A DNA stretch of 39,029 nucleotides from Sphingobacteriales bacterium (GCA_016185185.1 JACPOD010000027.1:1-39029), one strand, 5' to 3'; shown: positions 8,925-16,543, numbered from the stretch's first letter. Notes: generated from the letters alone by a model not told the origin. Numbers and translations are program-made.

Positions 8925-8932
8925 CAAAGATA
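8925..8932 (-). promoter_or_regulatory. -7 promoter box of aspartate kinase
   Basis: On the minus strand this is TATCTTTG, an exact fit to TAnnTTTG. It lies 28 bases upstream of the preferred ATG at 8896, giving a leader of roughly 20 bases. This position also argues against starts further upstream. Confidence 0.55.
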
Positions 8933-8974
8933 GGGTAGATGGGGTTGCGTTAACGGGTGGGCATTGCGGTTTTA

Positions 8975-9236
8975 CACCCCCCTTAGTCCCCCCTCAATGG
9001 GGGATATTGAAGAGAGGAATTTTCCCCTCGATGGGGATCTTGAAGAGAGGGGTTCCCCCTCGATGGGGGATCTTGAAGAGAGGAGTTCTCCCTCAATGGG
9101 GGATATGAAGAGAGGAGTTTCCCCTCAATGGGGGATATGGAAGATATGAGTCCTCTTCAATGGAGGATGTAAAAGAAAAAGTTTTTCCCATCGGGGGGAA
9201 ACAAAGCTCCCCCTTTGAAGGGGATTAAGTGGGATG
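8975..9236. repeat. minisatellite of 32-34 base units bounded by inverted ends
   Basis: Between about 8991 and 9180 there are six copies of a 32-34 base unit. Each begins with a CCCCTCAATGGGG-like mini-palindrome followed by GATATTGAAGAGAGGAGTT-like sequence. The anchor CTC falls at 8993, 9027, 9059, 9092 and 9124, and a sixth, decayed copy follows near 9157. The first copies are the most regular. The left end (about 8975-9004) and the right end (about 9207-9236) are imperfect inverted copies of one another, so the whole 260 bases could fold as a hairpin with the tandem array in its loop. Because units are near 33 bases, two frames stay open through it, but the resulting peptides are repeat artefacts. 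Confidence 0.8.
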
Positions 9237-9346
9237 TTCTCTTCTCAAAGCTAATGACTTTACAAAACCAGCACAGGTGTTTTAAACAATATAAAATGTT
9301 CTCCCCGCATCATTGTTTAACGAAGTAATCGATGGCAAGCTTGTTC

Positions 9347-9739
9347 TTAGTAAAGAAATTTTCCTGCAAAATTTCCATTTTTAATTTCTAAAGATTCTGT
9401 TCCTTCAAAACATTTAATGTTAAACGTTCCTTTAATGCGGGTTTTTGTTAAGGAATCAAGGGTTAAAGAACCAGAAAGCTCCTCATAATTATTTGAATAA
9501 TTATGATTTGCGATACTGCATCCCGCAAATATTGCTTTAAGCCCGTCAATATGACCAAACTGGTAGGTACCTGGAGTTGATATGTTATTCAGTGTAATCA
9601 ATATTGAAACACTATCTGTTCTGGCGGTAAGCATAATTTGGCTGTAATCACCTGTACCTGATCTGTCTATAGTAAAGATTGCCGAGGAAACTTCAAATGG
9701 CCTGTTGAGGGTGCCGAATGCTATAATTTGGTAAACCTT
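9347..9739 (-). pseudogene. N-terminally truncated Bacteroidota lipoprotein-like gene remnant
   Basis: The frame is open from a stop at 9740-9742 down to the stop at 9347, with ATG codons only well inside it (9634). The predicted strands (SQIMLTARTDSVSILITL, GTYQFGHIDG, GSLTLDSLTKTRIKGTFNI, KNGNFAGKF) resemble the second half of DUF6252-like lipoproteins of this phylum, which normally begin with a lipid-attachment signal and a first beta sandwich strand pair. Both are missing here. It lies beside transposase debris, so a transposition or deletion may have removed the 5' part. The family call is a memory-based resemblance and not certain. The gene could still be expressed from 9634 as a 95-residue protein, but I judge that unlikely. 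Confidence 0.5.
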
Positions 9740-9742
9740 TTA

Positions 9743-10163
9743 TTCGGTTGAAAGCAGACAAAAAAAGTTTATTTGAAACACGAAATAATCTGTATACAAA
9801 AGCTGATATGGAAAATCCATGGTAGTGTTGTTTATTTTTCAATCTACAAAAAAAGCTTACTGAAACCGGTTTCAGTAAACTTCTTTCAAACCCTTATCCG
9901 GATTGAACTACAAAGGATTTTACCAACTATTTTTCAGTATTATACCATTATGACACTTCACGACCTTAAAATAAAGCACTGAATGGTCCTAAAATAGGTT
10001 GACAAATTTAAAAAATATGATTGGTACGACGAATGGTTGACCGAAAGTTTAAAACAGTTTTCGTGACAAAAAAACAGCCTGAAACATGAGTATTGCCAAA
10101 AGCGGGGCAGACACAGCGCAGCATCAGCAGTAGTTTCGCTAATCATCTTTAGTTGTCAGTTAA
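9743..10163. other. scar-like region without intact genes
   Basis: About 420 bases hold only short broken frames. One runs from about 9725 to a stop near 9824 and encodes a 32-residue peptide ending in TKADMENPW; another, at about 9999-10064, contains KYDWYDEWLTESLKQF. Both look more protein-like than random and may be gene debris, but I recognise neither. The region also contains the 22-base palindrome at 9857-9878. It lies between a truncated gene and a transposase remnant. Confidence 0.4.
9857..9878. repeat. 22-base perfect palindrome
   Basis: The sequence reads the same on both strands for 22 bases, with ACCGGT at the centre and half-site TTACTGAAACC. It has no spacer, which favours binding of a dimeric protein over a transcription terminator. 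It could be an operator, an element end or chance; no intact gene starts next to it. Confidence 0.6.
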
Positions 10164-10813
10164 ACCGATGACTGTGATAAACAGATTAACTCTTTCCTGC
10201 ATCAACAAATCAATAATGATCCGGTAAAAAAAAACTCCTGACGGATAGTAAAAGTCATAAGCGCATTAATAAAAATGCATTGAGAGGGATTGATCTGAAC
10301 GAGGCAGCATTCCAATACTTTGGCGGCGTTGACTTGATGCAAATAGAAGGTATTAGTAATGGAACAGTTTTTACAATCATGAGTGAGGTGGGGCCTGAGG
10401 GTTTTAAAAAGTTCCAGACTGCAAAACAGTTTGCCGGTTGGTTGCGGCTTGCACCCAATAATAAAATCAGTGGCGGAAAAGTACTTAGCAACAGCATACA
10501 AAAAGGAAGCAACCGACTCAAAATCGGATTGAAGAATGCAGCCAATGCCATCGGCAATTTAAAGGACTCCTACCTGTGTGACTTAATCAAAAGAGTGTTA
10601 TACCGACGGGGTAGGAAAGCGGCGATAAGTGCAACAGCCCGTAAACTGGCAGTGTACATCTGGAACATGATTGTAAAGGATGTCCCATATAATCCACCGG
10701 TTCAATACCTGTTCTTGGATCAAAAAAGGAAACTAAAACAAGTGGCATGCATCAGAAAATCAATCACTAAATTTGAAATCAAACCTGATGACCTCGGTTT
10801 TGTAACAGCTTAA
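10164..10813 (+). pseudogene. IS110-family transposase remnant (C-terminal part)
   Basis: From about 10220 the frame encodes the C-terminal Transposase_20 half of an IS110/IS116/IS902 transposase. Landmarks are QIEGISNGTVFTIMSEVG (a helix-hairpin-helix-like segment), KQFAGWLRLAPNNKISGGKV and KGSNRLKIGLKNAANAIG. IS110 enzymes have an N-terminal RuvC-like DEDD domain; it is absent here. Upstream, 10164-10225 in another frame encodes DDCDKQINSFLHQQINNDPV, which suits the region before this domain. The two frames would join if the nine-A run at 10226-10234 had ten A's, so a one-base slippage is likely. Further upstream only stop-riddled sequence is seen. The TTG at 10280 is an arbitrary start. 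I regard this as a dead element; no terminal repeats are evident. Confidence 0.8.
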
Positions 10814-10877
10814 TATTTTAGGTAAGTGCAAAAAAGTTAGTCAGAATTTACCGACGACACCACATTAATAAAAGTGA

Positions 10878-11867
10878 ATGAAAAATTTAATAACGATATT
10901 CTTTATAACCATTGGGCTTTCTGCATTTGGGCAACCTAAATCAATTCAATTTAAGCCAACAGTCTATTATAACAATTTCTCTTACAAGTTTCCAGCGGTA
11001 TTAAAAGTTCAGCAAGGCGACACAATAAGAAGTGAGAGTGTTGATGCTGGTGGCACAGACAAGAATGGAGAAAGAATTGCCAAAAGAGGAAATCCGGTTA
11101 CAGGCCCTTTTTTTATTGAAGGAGCTTCACCCGGTGACATAGCTGCAATTACATTGACTGCTGTATCGCTGAACCGGGACAATGCAACTACAGTAGGCGG
11201 CTTTGTAAAAAGGAGTTTGCCTATGGATGCAATGCAAGAAGTATATGGACGAAACGCAAAACTTGTAAAATGGAAATTGGACACTATAAGTGGTTATGCA
11301 ACACCTCTGTTTGATAACGAACATTTAGGAAATTTTAAAGTCCCTCTTAATCCATTTATGGGTTGCCTGGGACTTGCTGCACCTTCTGAAAGTGGAGAGC
11401 CGCTAACATATTTTGCTGACGAATATGGAGGTAATATGGACTTTTATAAAGTAACAAAAGGAGCAACTATTTATTTACCAGTTTTTCATGAAGGGGCATT
11501 ACTTTATATTGGAGACGGTCATGCTGTGCAGGGTGACGGAGAATTAAATGGTGACGCACTGGAAACATCAATGGACTTTGCCTTTGTAGCTAAAGTAATT
11601 AAAGGGGAACCAAAAATTGCTTTTCCAAGAATCGAAGACTCTGAATATATTATTTCGATGGCAATGGACAAAACACATGAGCAAGCTTTTAAAAGGGCAA
11701 CTCTTGGGCTGCTCGAATGGTTGCAAAAAGATTACAACCTGACCCTGGTGGAAGCAAGCCAGGTAATAGGAACATCTGTTGAGTACAGAATTCCTACTGT
11801 TGCAGGCCCCAAACTTGAAATTGCAGCCATGATAAAAAAGAAATATTTAATCGGGCTTAAGAAATAA
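10878..11867 (+). CDS. acetamidase/formamidase family protein, exported
   Basis: This 329-residue protein belongs to the FmdA/AmdA family, which hydrolyses short amides to ammonia and a carboxylate. Family landmarks are SVDAGGTDKN near residue 55, NPVTGPFFIEGASPGD, a central PLNPFMGCLGLAAP segment, and a C-terminal GDGHAVQGDGELNGDALETSM that carries the conserved DxHxxxGDGE metal-site motif. Unlike the classic cytosolic enzymes it begins with a signal peptide (residues 1-18, ending SAFGQ), so it should act in the periplasm. It is flanked by transposase debris upstream and a c-type cytochrome downstream; no amide transporter is nearby. Confidence 0.9.
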   Translation: MKNLITIFFITIGLSAFGQPKSIQFKPTVYYNNFSYKFPAVLKVQQGDTIRSESVDAGGTDKNGERIAKRGNPVTGPFFIEGASPGDIAAITLTAVSLNRDNATTVGGFVKRSLPMDAMQEVYGRNAKLVKWKLDTISGYATPLFDNEHLGNFKVPLNPFMGCLGLAAPSESGEPLTYFADEYGGNMDFYKVTKGATIYLPVFHEGALLYIGDGHAVQGDGELNGDALETSMDFAFVAKVIKGEPKIAFPRIEDSEYIISMAMDKTHEQAFKRATLGLLEWLQKDYNLTLVEASQVIGTSVEYRIPTVAGPKLEIAAMIKKKYLIGLKK

Positions 11868-12022
11868 GCCTAGATAAAAAACACTACCTGATATTACTGC
11901 ATGTGGTGCAGAACATTGCATAATTTTGCAACTTCATTATAAAAGGATAGCTGCCGATTTATAAAAGATTTTAATAAATCTTAGTACCTTCTCACCATCT
12001 TCATTCACCAAAACCATTCTAT

Positions 12023-12649
12023 ATGAAAAGGATCGTCTTTATTAGCACTGCATTTTTAATTTCATTGTTAGTTACCCGGTGTAACTCAAAGGATGAAAAA
12101 GCCGATGCCGGCATAGCTACCACCGCAACAACAGCAGCCGCCACTTACGGAGGTTTTGAAAGCCAGGTTAAGTGGGGAGAACGTTTGGTATTCTTAGCTG
12201 GTTGCAACGATTGCCATACACCTAAAAAAATGGGGCCGCATGGACCTGAAAATGATATGAGCCTTATGCTTTCGGGTCATCCCACACAAATGCCCCCTGC
12301 TGCTATTGATTCAAAAGAAGCTGCTAAAAGAGGTTTGATAGTAACACAAACATTTACCTCCTGGACAGGACCCTGGGGAACTACCTATGCCGCCAACCTT
12401 ACTTCTGACTCAACCGGAATAGGTACCTGGAAGGAAGAACAATTTTTAAAATGCCTGCATGAGAAAAAATGGATGGGACTGGAAGGTACCCGGCCGCTTA
12501 TGCCACCCATGTCCATGATGCCTGCTACTGAAATGAGTGATGATGAACTAAAAGCCATTTTTGCGTATCTCAAAACAGTACCACCCATTAAAAATGTTAT
12601 CCCCGTAGCGGCCTTGTTGCCTCCGCCACCTCCGCCTCCGGCTAAATAA
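12023..12649 (+). CDS. c-type cytochrome lipoprotein, single haem
   Basis: The 208-residue product has one haem-binding CNDCH motif (C61, C64, H65). A C-terminal helix region with several Met residues (MPPMSMMPATEMSDDELKAIFAYLKTV) could supply the axial Met ligand. The N-terminus is a short hydrophobic signal followed by Cys20 in the context LLVTRC. A lipid anchor is likely, though Arg just before the Cys is not the usual lipobox residue. A low-complexity Ala/Thr linker (30-41) follows. The tail ends in seven prolines, Ala and Lys, which is odd for this family and might extend from the membrane. It probably carries electrons in the periplasm. Its haem would be attached by the system that includes the CcmE-CcmF pair at 25 kb. 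Confidence 0.88.
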   Translation: MKRIVFISTAFLISLLVTRCNSKDEKADAGIATTATTAAATYGGFESQVKWGERLVFLAGCNDCHTPKKMGPHGPENDMSLMLSGHPTQMPPAAIDSKEAAKRGLIVTQTFTSWTGPWGTTYAANLTSDSTGIGTWKEEQFLKCLHEKKWMGLEGTRPLMPPMSMMPATEMSDDELKAIFAYLKTVPPIKNVIPVAALLPPPPPPPAK

Positions 12650-12675
12650 ATAATTTATATCATTAATAAGCTAAG

Positions 12676-12706
12676 AGACCGATATTATTTACCGGTCTTT
12701 TTTTTT
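12676..12706 (+). terminator. intrinsic terminator after the cytochrome gene
   Basis: A six-base-pair stem AGACCG / CGGTCT with an eleven-base loop is followed by a run of eleven T's. This is a textbook intrinsic terminator 27 bases after the stop. Confidence 0.75.
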
Positions 12707-13007
12707 GTATAATGATGTATGAGATACATATAAACGTTTTCACTAAAATTGGTATTGATAAAACGACAAACAATAAATCTTCACAAACAGAATCATGAGT
12801 GGGTGATTGGCGAAAGTTTACATGGTATATTTTTTTGATTCCATGAAAATATGCCGTACAAGTGTGCGACGCAACAACTGATACACAAAGAACCAGGCGC
12901 TGGTATCACAATTATTCTAAACACACGTTGGCAGATAGCTACGTCGTCGTTCCTCCTCCTCGCTATGACGGTGTGGGCAGGTATTTTTTAACTAATCCCC
13001 ATTCCCT
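12707..13007. other. intergenic region before fbp
   Basis: About 300 bases without a credible gene. It contains a hairpin-forming repeat-like segment at 12934-12970 and, before it, sequence around 12850-12920 (AAGTGTGCGACGCAAC and onward) with higher GC than its surroundings that could be another dispersed repeat. I see no RNA gene. Confidence 0.4.
12934..12970. repeat. dispersed-repeat-like hairpin with GATAGCT / CGCTATGACG ends
   Basis: The segment has TAGC and GCTA facing each other across ACGTCGTCGTTCCTCCTCCTC. It resembles a widespread class of bacterial intergenic repeats of the form GATTGCTTCGTCGTTCC...CGCAATGACG. The assignment rests on that resemblance and only one copy is in the window. 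Confidence 0.45.
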
Positions 13008-13015
13008 TATTTTTG
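13008..13015 (+). promoter_or_regulatory. -7 promoter box of fbp
   Basis: TATTTTTG fits TAnnTTTG, and a TTTT tract about 20 bases upstream may serve as the -33 element. Transcription would start near 13022, giving a leader of about 65 bases to the ATG at 13087. Confidence 0.5.
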
Positions 13016-13086
13016 CACTCTTAGCAGCAATCAACGATTAAGACCACCACTGTATTTATTCTTTTATTTTTTAAATTGATTGCAGT

Positions 13087-14097
13087 ATGATCATCAACCG
13101 CAGGGTTCAAACACTCGACGAATTTACCATTCAGCAAATGCGTGACTTTCCGCATGCCACCGGTGAGCTTTCCGGGCTTTTAAGAGATATTGGTTTAGCA
13201 GCCAAACGCATTAATGTGGAAGTGAACAAAGCCGGGCTGGTAGATATACTGGGAGATGCCGGCAGCATCAACGTACAGGGCGAAGATGTAAAAAAGCTGG
13301 ACATATTTGCCAACAACCAGTTTATGGGTGTATTAAAACATGGCATCAGCTGCGCCGGTATTGCCAGTGAAGAGCTGGATGATTTTATTGCATTTGATGA
13401 TCCGGTAAGTAATAACAGTAAATATGTGTGCCTCTTTGATCCGCTGGACGGAAGTGGTAATATTGATGTAAATGTTTCTATTGGCACCATCTTTAGTGTG
13501 TACCGCCGTATTACAGCGCTGGGCACCCCCGCCACCATCGATGATTTTTTACAACCCGGCATAAAGCAAATTGCTGCCGGTTATATTGTATATGGTTCCA
13601 GCACCATGCTGGTATATGCCACCCGCAGGGGGGTAAATGGATTTACACTCGATCCATCGGTAGGGGAGTTTACCATGAGTCATCCTAATATTCAATGTCC
13701 GCCAGGTGGAAAGATCTATTCTGTCAATCATGGTAACTTCTTCCAGTATTCAAAAGGCGTGCAGCAATATATACAGGTGTGTCAGCAAAAAAATAAAACA
13801 AACGGCGGCCCTTACACGCAGCGTTATATCGGCAGTATGGTGGCAGATGTACACCGTAACTTAATTAAAGGCGGTATTTTTATGTACCCCTCTACCATCG
13901 ATAAACCAAAAGGCAAGTTGCGTTTACTATACGAGTGTAACCCCTTTGCTTTTATAGTAGAAGTAGCCGGTGGTAAAGCTACCAATGGCAGCCAGCGTAT
14001 TTTAGATGTGGAACCAACAGAGCTTCACCAGCGTTCTTCTTTTTTTGTAGGAAGTAAAGGGATGATGGAAGAACTGGAAACGTATTTGATTGGATGA
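13087..14097 (+). CDS. fbp: fructose-1,6-bisphosphatase, class I
   Basis: The enzyme removes the 1-phosphate of fructose 1,6-bisphosphate in gluconeogenesis and acts in the cytosol. The 336-residue length is normal for class I. The metal-binding signature FDPLDGSGNIDVNVSIGTIF is intact at about residues 116-135, and the substrate region has the GSMVADVHRNLIKGGIFMYP motif near 257 followed by RLLYECNPFAFIVEVAGG. The N-terminus (TLDEFTIQQMRDFPHATGELSGLLRDI) is the expected start, supported by the promoter box upstream. Its TGA stop overlaps the first unit of an octamer repeat. Confidence 0.96.
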   Translation: MIINRRVQTLDEFTIQQMRDFPHATGELSGLLRDIGLAAKRINVEVNKAGLVDILGDAGSINVQGEDVKKLDIFANNQFMGVLKHGISCAGIASEELDDFIAFDDPVSNNSKYVCLFDPLDGSGNIDVNVSIGTIFSVYRRITALGTPATIDDFLQPGIKQIAAGYIVYGSSTMLVYATRRGVNGFTLDPSVGEFTMSHPNIQCPPGGKIYSVNHGNFFQYSKGVQQYIQVCQQKNKTNGGPYTQRYIGSMVADVHRNLIKGGIFMYPSTIDKPKGKLRLLYECNPFAFIVEVAGGKATNGSQRILDVEPTELHQRSSFFVGSKGMMEELETYLIG

Positions 14098-14127
14098 TTT
14101 GAAAATTTGAAGATTTGATGTTTGGAT
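14096..14127 (+). repeat. four-unit octamer repeat arm at the fbp stop
   Basis: Four consecutive eight-base units follow one another: GATTTGAA, AATTTGAA, GATTTGAT, GTTTGGAT. The first overlaps the TGA stop of fbp. Unlike the other loci in this window no inverted partner arm follows, so this may be half of such an element or a decayed one. Confidence 0.6.
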
Positions 14128-14158
14128 GAGGGGCTTTATATTTAAAGTAATTTTTTAT

Positions 14159-14614
14159 ATGACGGAGATAATTGAATATGATGATAAGTACCATGCAGAT
14201 TTTTACCGGCTTAATCTAACATGGCTGGATAAATATAATTTAACCGAGAGCCACGACCTGCTGGTGCTGAACGATCCTGCTGGTACCATCATCAACCGCG
14301 GAGGATTTATATGGCTGGCAAAACTGGATGATAACATTGCAGGTACAGCTGCCATTATGAAAGAAACCGATGATGTGTATGAACTGGCAAAGATGACCGT
14401 GGATGAAAACTACCAGGGCAGGGGTATTAGTAAACTGCTGATAGAAACCTGTATTAACAAAGCAAAAGAAATTGGAGCCCGTAAATTAGAATTATTTTCA
14501 AACCATCAGCTTACTGCGGCGCTCAGCCTGTATATGAAATATGGTTTTAAAAATGTAAGAGTTATCAATTCACCCTTTACAACAGCTGATGTAAAAATGG
14601 AAATGAACCTGTAA
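14159..14614 (+). CDS. GNAT family N-acetyltransferase
   Basis: A 152-residue acetyltransferase. The acetyl-CoA site is AKMTVDENYQGRGISKLLIE (QGRGIS is the R/Q-x-x-G-x-G/A motif with Ser last), and the C-terminal half has SLYMKYGFKNV, the common YxxxGF pattern. I choose ATG 14159 (MTEIIEYDDKY); an upstream ATG at 14126 would add eleven hydrophobic residues encoded partly next to the octamer repeat. The stop is nine bases before the ABC ATPase start, so these two are probably co-transcribed. The substrate is unknown. Confidence 0.87.
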   Translation: MTEIIEYDDKYHADFYRLNLTWLDKYNLTESHDLLVLNDPAGTIINRGGFIWLAKLDDNIAGTAAIMKETDDVYELAKMTVDENYQGRGISKLLIETCINKAKEIGARKLELFSNHQLTAALSLYMKYGFKNVRVINSPFTTADVKMEMNL

Positions 14615-14623
14615 ATTGCATGC

Positions 14624-15382
14624 ATGAACACCATCATACAGGTAAGGAACCTCACTAAAAAATATGGCGACTTTGAAGCAGTAAAAGGAATTTCATTTGA
14701 TGTGTACGAAGGAGAAATATTTGGTTTGCTTGGACCTAACGGTGCCGGTAAGTCAACCACACTGGAAATTATTGAAACACTACGGGAAAAAACAAGCGGT
14801 GAAGTTTTTGTAAACGGCTTCAACCTCGATAAACAGCCGGGCGATATTAAAAGAATTATTGGTGTGCAATTGCAAACCTCCGGTTTTTACCCGGGCCTGA
14901 ATTTACTTGATCTTATCAATCTCTTTAATGGTTTATACAATGAAAAGGCAGATGCTATGGAATTGCTGCGCATGGTAAACCTGGAGGATAAGGCAAAATC
15001 GAAATTTAAAGAACTGAGTGGCGGACAAAAGCAACGTTTTTCCATTGCTACCACCTTAATAAACCATCCCAAAGTAATTTTTCTCGATGAACCAACTACA
15101 GGTCTTGACCCGCAGGCAAGAAGAAATTTATGGGAGCTGATCAAAGATATCCGCAGCAAAGGCACTACAGTCATCATCACTACCCATTATATGGATGAAG
15201 CAGAATATTTGTGCGATCGTATTGCTATCATTGATTCGGGAAAAATTATTTCACTGGACACGCCTGATAAAATGATCGATGACCTTGTAGCCAGTGGATT
15301 TGAAAGACCCAAAGATCTTAAAAAGGCTTCGCTCGAAGATGTATTTATTCATCTCACCGGTCATGCCATTAGGGAAGCCTGA
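14624..15382 (+). CDS. ABC transporter ATP-binding protein (no permease alongside)
   Basis: The 252-residue nucleotide-binding subunit has Walker A GPNGAGKST (residues 37-45), the Q loop at VQLQTSGFYPGL, the signature LSGGQKQRFSIA, Walker B VIFLDEPTTGLD and the switch His in TTHYMDEA. The layout and the short C-terminal tail match the CcmA/DrrA-like ATPases of ABC-2 exporters. These normally sit next to a six-helix ABC-2 permease gene; none is found within this operon or the neighbourhood, where a BstA-like gene comes next. It may pair with a permease encoded elsewhere, or the permease gene may have been lost. It follows the GNAT gene by nine bases. Confidence 0.92.
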   Translation: MNTIIQVRNLTKKYGDFEAVKGISFDVYEGEIFGLLGPNGAGKSTTLEIIETLREKTSGEVFVNGFNLDKQPGDIKRIIGVQLQTSGFYPGLNLLDLINLFNGLYNEKADAMELLRMVNLEDKAKSKFKELSGGQKQRFSIATTLINHPKVIFLDEPTTGLDPQARRNLWELIKDIRSKGTTVIITTHYMDEAEYLCDRIAIIDSGKIISLDTPDKMIDDLVASGFERPKDLKKASLEDVFIHLTGHAIREA

Positions 15383-15415
15383 CACTGTACATTATTCACA
15401 ACAAAATAGATCTGA

Positions 15416-15952
15416 ATGAGCACAGAGAGTATTGATTTACGTTATCCCGTAGGGAAATACGAACCACAACCTTATTCAGAAAAACAAAGGGACGAATGGC
15501 TGAACGATCTTAAGTTCTTTCCACAGGTGATGGAAAATGCTGTCCAGGATTTGGATGAAGCACAACTGCAAACTCCTTATCGTCCGGAAGGATGGACAGT
15601 GCATCAACTGGTGCATCATGTGGCCGATAGTCATATGAATGCCTATATGCGTTTCAAATTAGGATTAACAGAAGAGAATCCAACTATCAAACCCTACGAA
15701 GAAAAAAAATGGGCTGAGATGGCCGATACGAAGAACCTCCCCATCAACATTTCTTTAACCATCCTTCATGCAGTACATGCCCGTATGTATGAGGTAGTGA
15801 AAAATATTTCGGAAAAAGAATTTGAAAGAACGGTAGTACATCCCGAACACGGAAGACAAATGACCCTTTGGTTTTTACTTGGGCTGTATGCCTGGCATGG
15901 TAAACATCATGTGGCGCATATCACTGCTTTGCGGGAAAAAATGAAATGGTGA
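15416..15952 (+). CDS. BstA/YfiT-like DinB-fold protein, putative bacillithiol transferase
   Basis: The 178-residue protein begins with DLRYPVGKYEPQPYSEKQRDEWL and has the three-His metal site of the DinB/YfiT four-helix fold: the first His in LVHHVADSH and the last two in WHGKHHVAHI. This matches the Bacillus YfiT family, whose members include the S-transferase BstA that joins bacillithiol to electrophiles. The presence of bshB1 in the same window supports a bacillithiol link, but a general metal-dependent hydrolase is also possible. It follows the ABC ATPase by 33 bases, and its stop is followed within six bases by a heptamer hairpin. Confidence 0.82.
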   Translation: MSTESIDLRYPVGKYEPQPYSEKQRDEWLNDLKFFPQVMENAVQDLDEAQLQTPYRPEGWTVHQLVHHVADSHMNAYMRFKLGLTEENPTIKPYEEKKWAEMADTKNLPINISLTILHAVHARMYEVVKNISEKEFERTVVHPEHGRQMTLWFLLGLYAWHGKHHVAHITALREKMKW

Positions 15953-15957
15953 TAATG

Positions 15958-16037
15958 TTTGTGGTTTGTAGTTTATAGTTTGTGGTTGAATTTTTCAACT
16001 ATTTAATAACAACAGACCACAAACCATAAACTACAAA
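15958..16037 (+). repeat. heptamer hairpin: four units, 24-base spacer, four units
   Basis: Left arm 15958-15985 has four seven-base units (TTTGTGG, TTTGTAG, TTTATAG, TTTGTGG). Right arm 16010-16037 has four inverted units (CAACAGA, CCACAAA, CCATAAA, CTACAAA). Three units of each arm pair almost perfectly over about 21 bases. The spacer is 24 bases. The arm ends two bases before the ATG of the NUDIX gene, so the hairpin occupies the complete gap between two co-directional genes. Confidence 0.85.
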
Positions 16038-16039
16038 CA

Positions 16040-16543
16040 ATGAAGAATCTTGAATGGAAGACGCTTTCTTCTGAAACATTGTATGAAGAAACATGGTTTA
16101 AGGTAAGAAAAGATACCTGCGAAACGCCGGAAGGAAAGATTGTTTCTCCTTATTATGTATATGAATTTCCTACCTGGGTTACTGCATTGGCTTTAACAGA
16201 AGACAATAAGGTTATACTGGAACGGCAGTACCGTCATGCTGCTGGGATAACCAATTTAGAAATCCCCGGTGGTTGTGTGGATGATACCGATGACAGTTTG
16301 GAAACAGCCGTACGAAGAGAATTGCTGGAAGAAACAGGTTATACATTTTCTTCTGTTGAATATTTAGGTAAGACTTCTTCTAATCCTTCCACCAACAGCA
16401 ACTGGATGCATATGTTTTTGATGCGGGGAGGAGTGAAGGTGAAGGAACAGCAATTAGATCATGGAGAAGAAATAGAAGTGTATTTATATTCTATTGATGA
16501 AGTGAAACTATGGCAGCTTTTAAGGCAATGTTTACTTCCGTAA
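16040..16543 (+). CDS. NUDIX hydrolase
   Basis: The 167-residue enzyme resembles ADP-ribose pyrophosphatase-type NUDIX hydrolases: an N-terminal strand region (WKTLSSETLYEETWFKVRKD), YRHAAGITNLEIPGGCVDD, and the NUDIX helix AVRRELLEETGY carrying the catalytic REL-EET-G residues. The loop before the helix (VDDTDDSLE) has one more residue than the standard GX5E spacing. It would cleave a nucleoside diphosphate linked to another moiety; the substrate is uncertain. The start ATG lies in what would be the fifth unit of the preceding heptamer arm, so the element probably sets the leader. The last 53 bases overlap the end of folC on the opposite strand. Confidence 0.87.
   Translation: MKNLEWKTLSSETLYEETWFKVRKDTCETPEGKIVSPYYVYEFPTWVTALALTEDNKVILERQYRHAAGITNLEIPGGCVDDTDDSLETAVRRELLEETGYTFSSVEYLGKTSSNPSTNSNWMHMFLMRGGVKVKEQQLDHGEEIEVYLYSIDEVKLWQLLRQCLLP

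Noticed and set aside
8899-9149. Two overlapping open frames rich in Gly, Pro, Arg and Glu repeats
   Set aside because: They exist only because the minisatellite period is near 33 bases; both frames are open through the array and neither has a start context or a known domain.
8991-9180. Possible CRISPR array
   Set aside because: The units are contiguous and similar over their full length, with no unique spacers and no cas genes nearby.
9773-9982. A 69-codon frame as a small gene
   Set aside because: It starts at a weak codon, crosses the perfect palindrome and has no recognisable domain; another frame in the same place looks more protein-like but is also broken.
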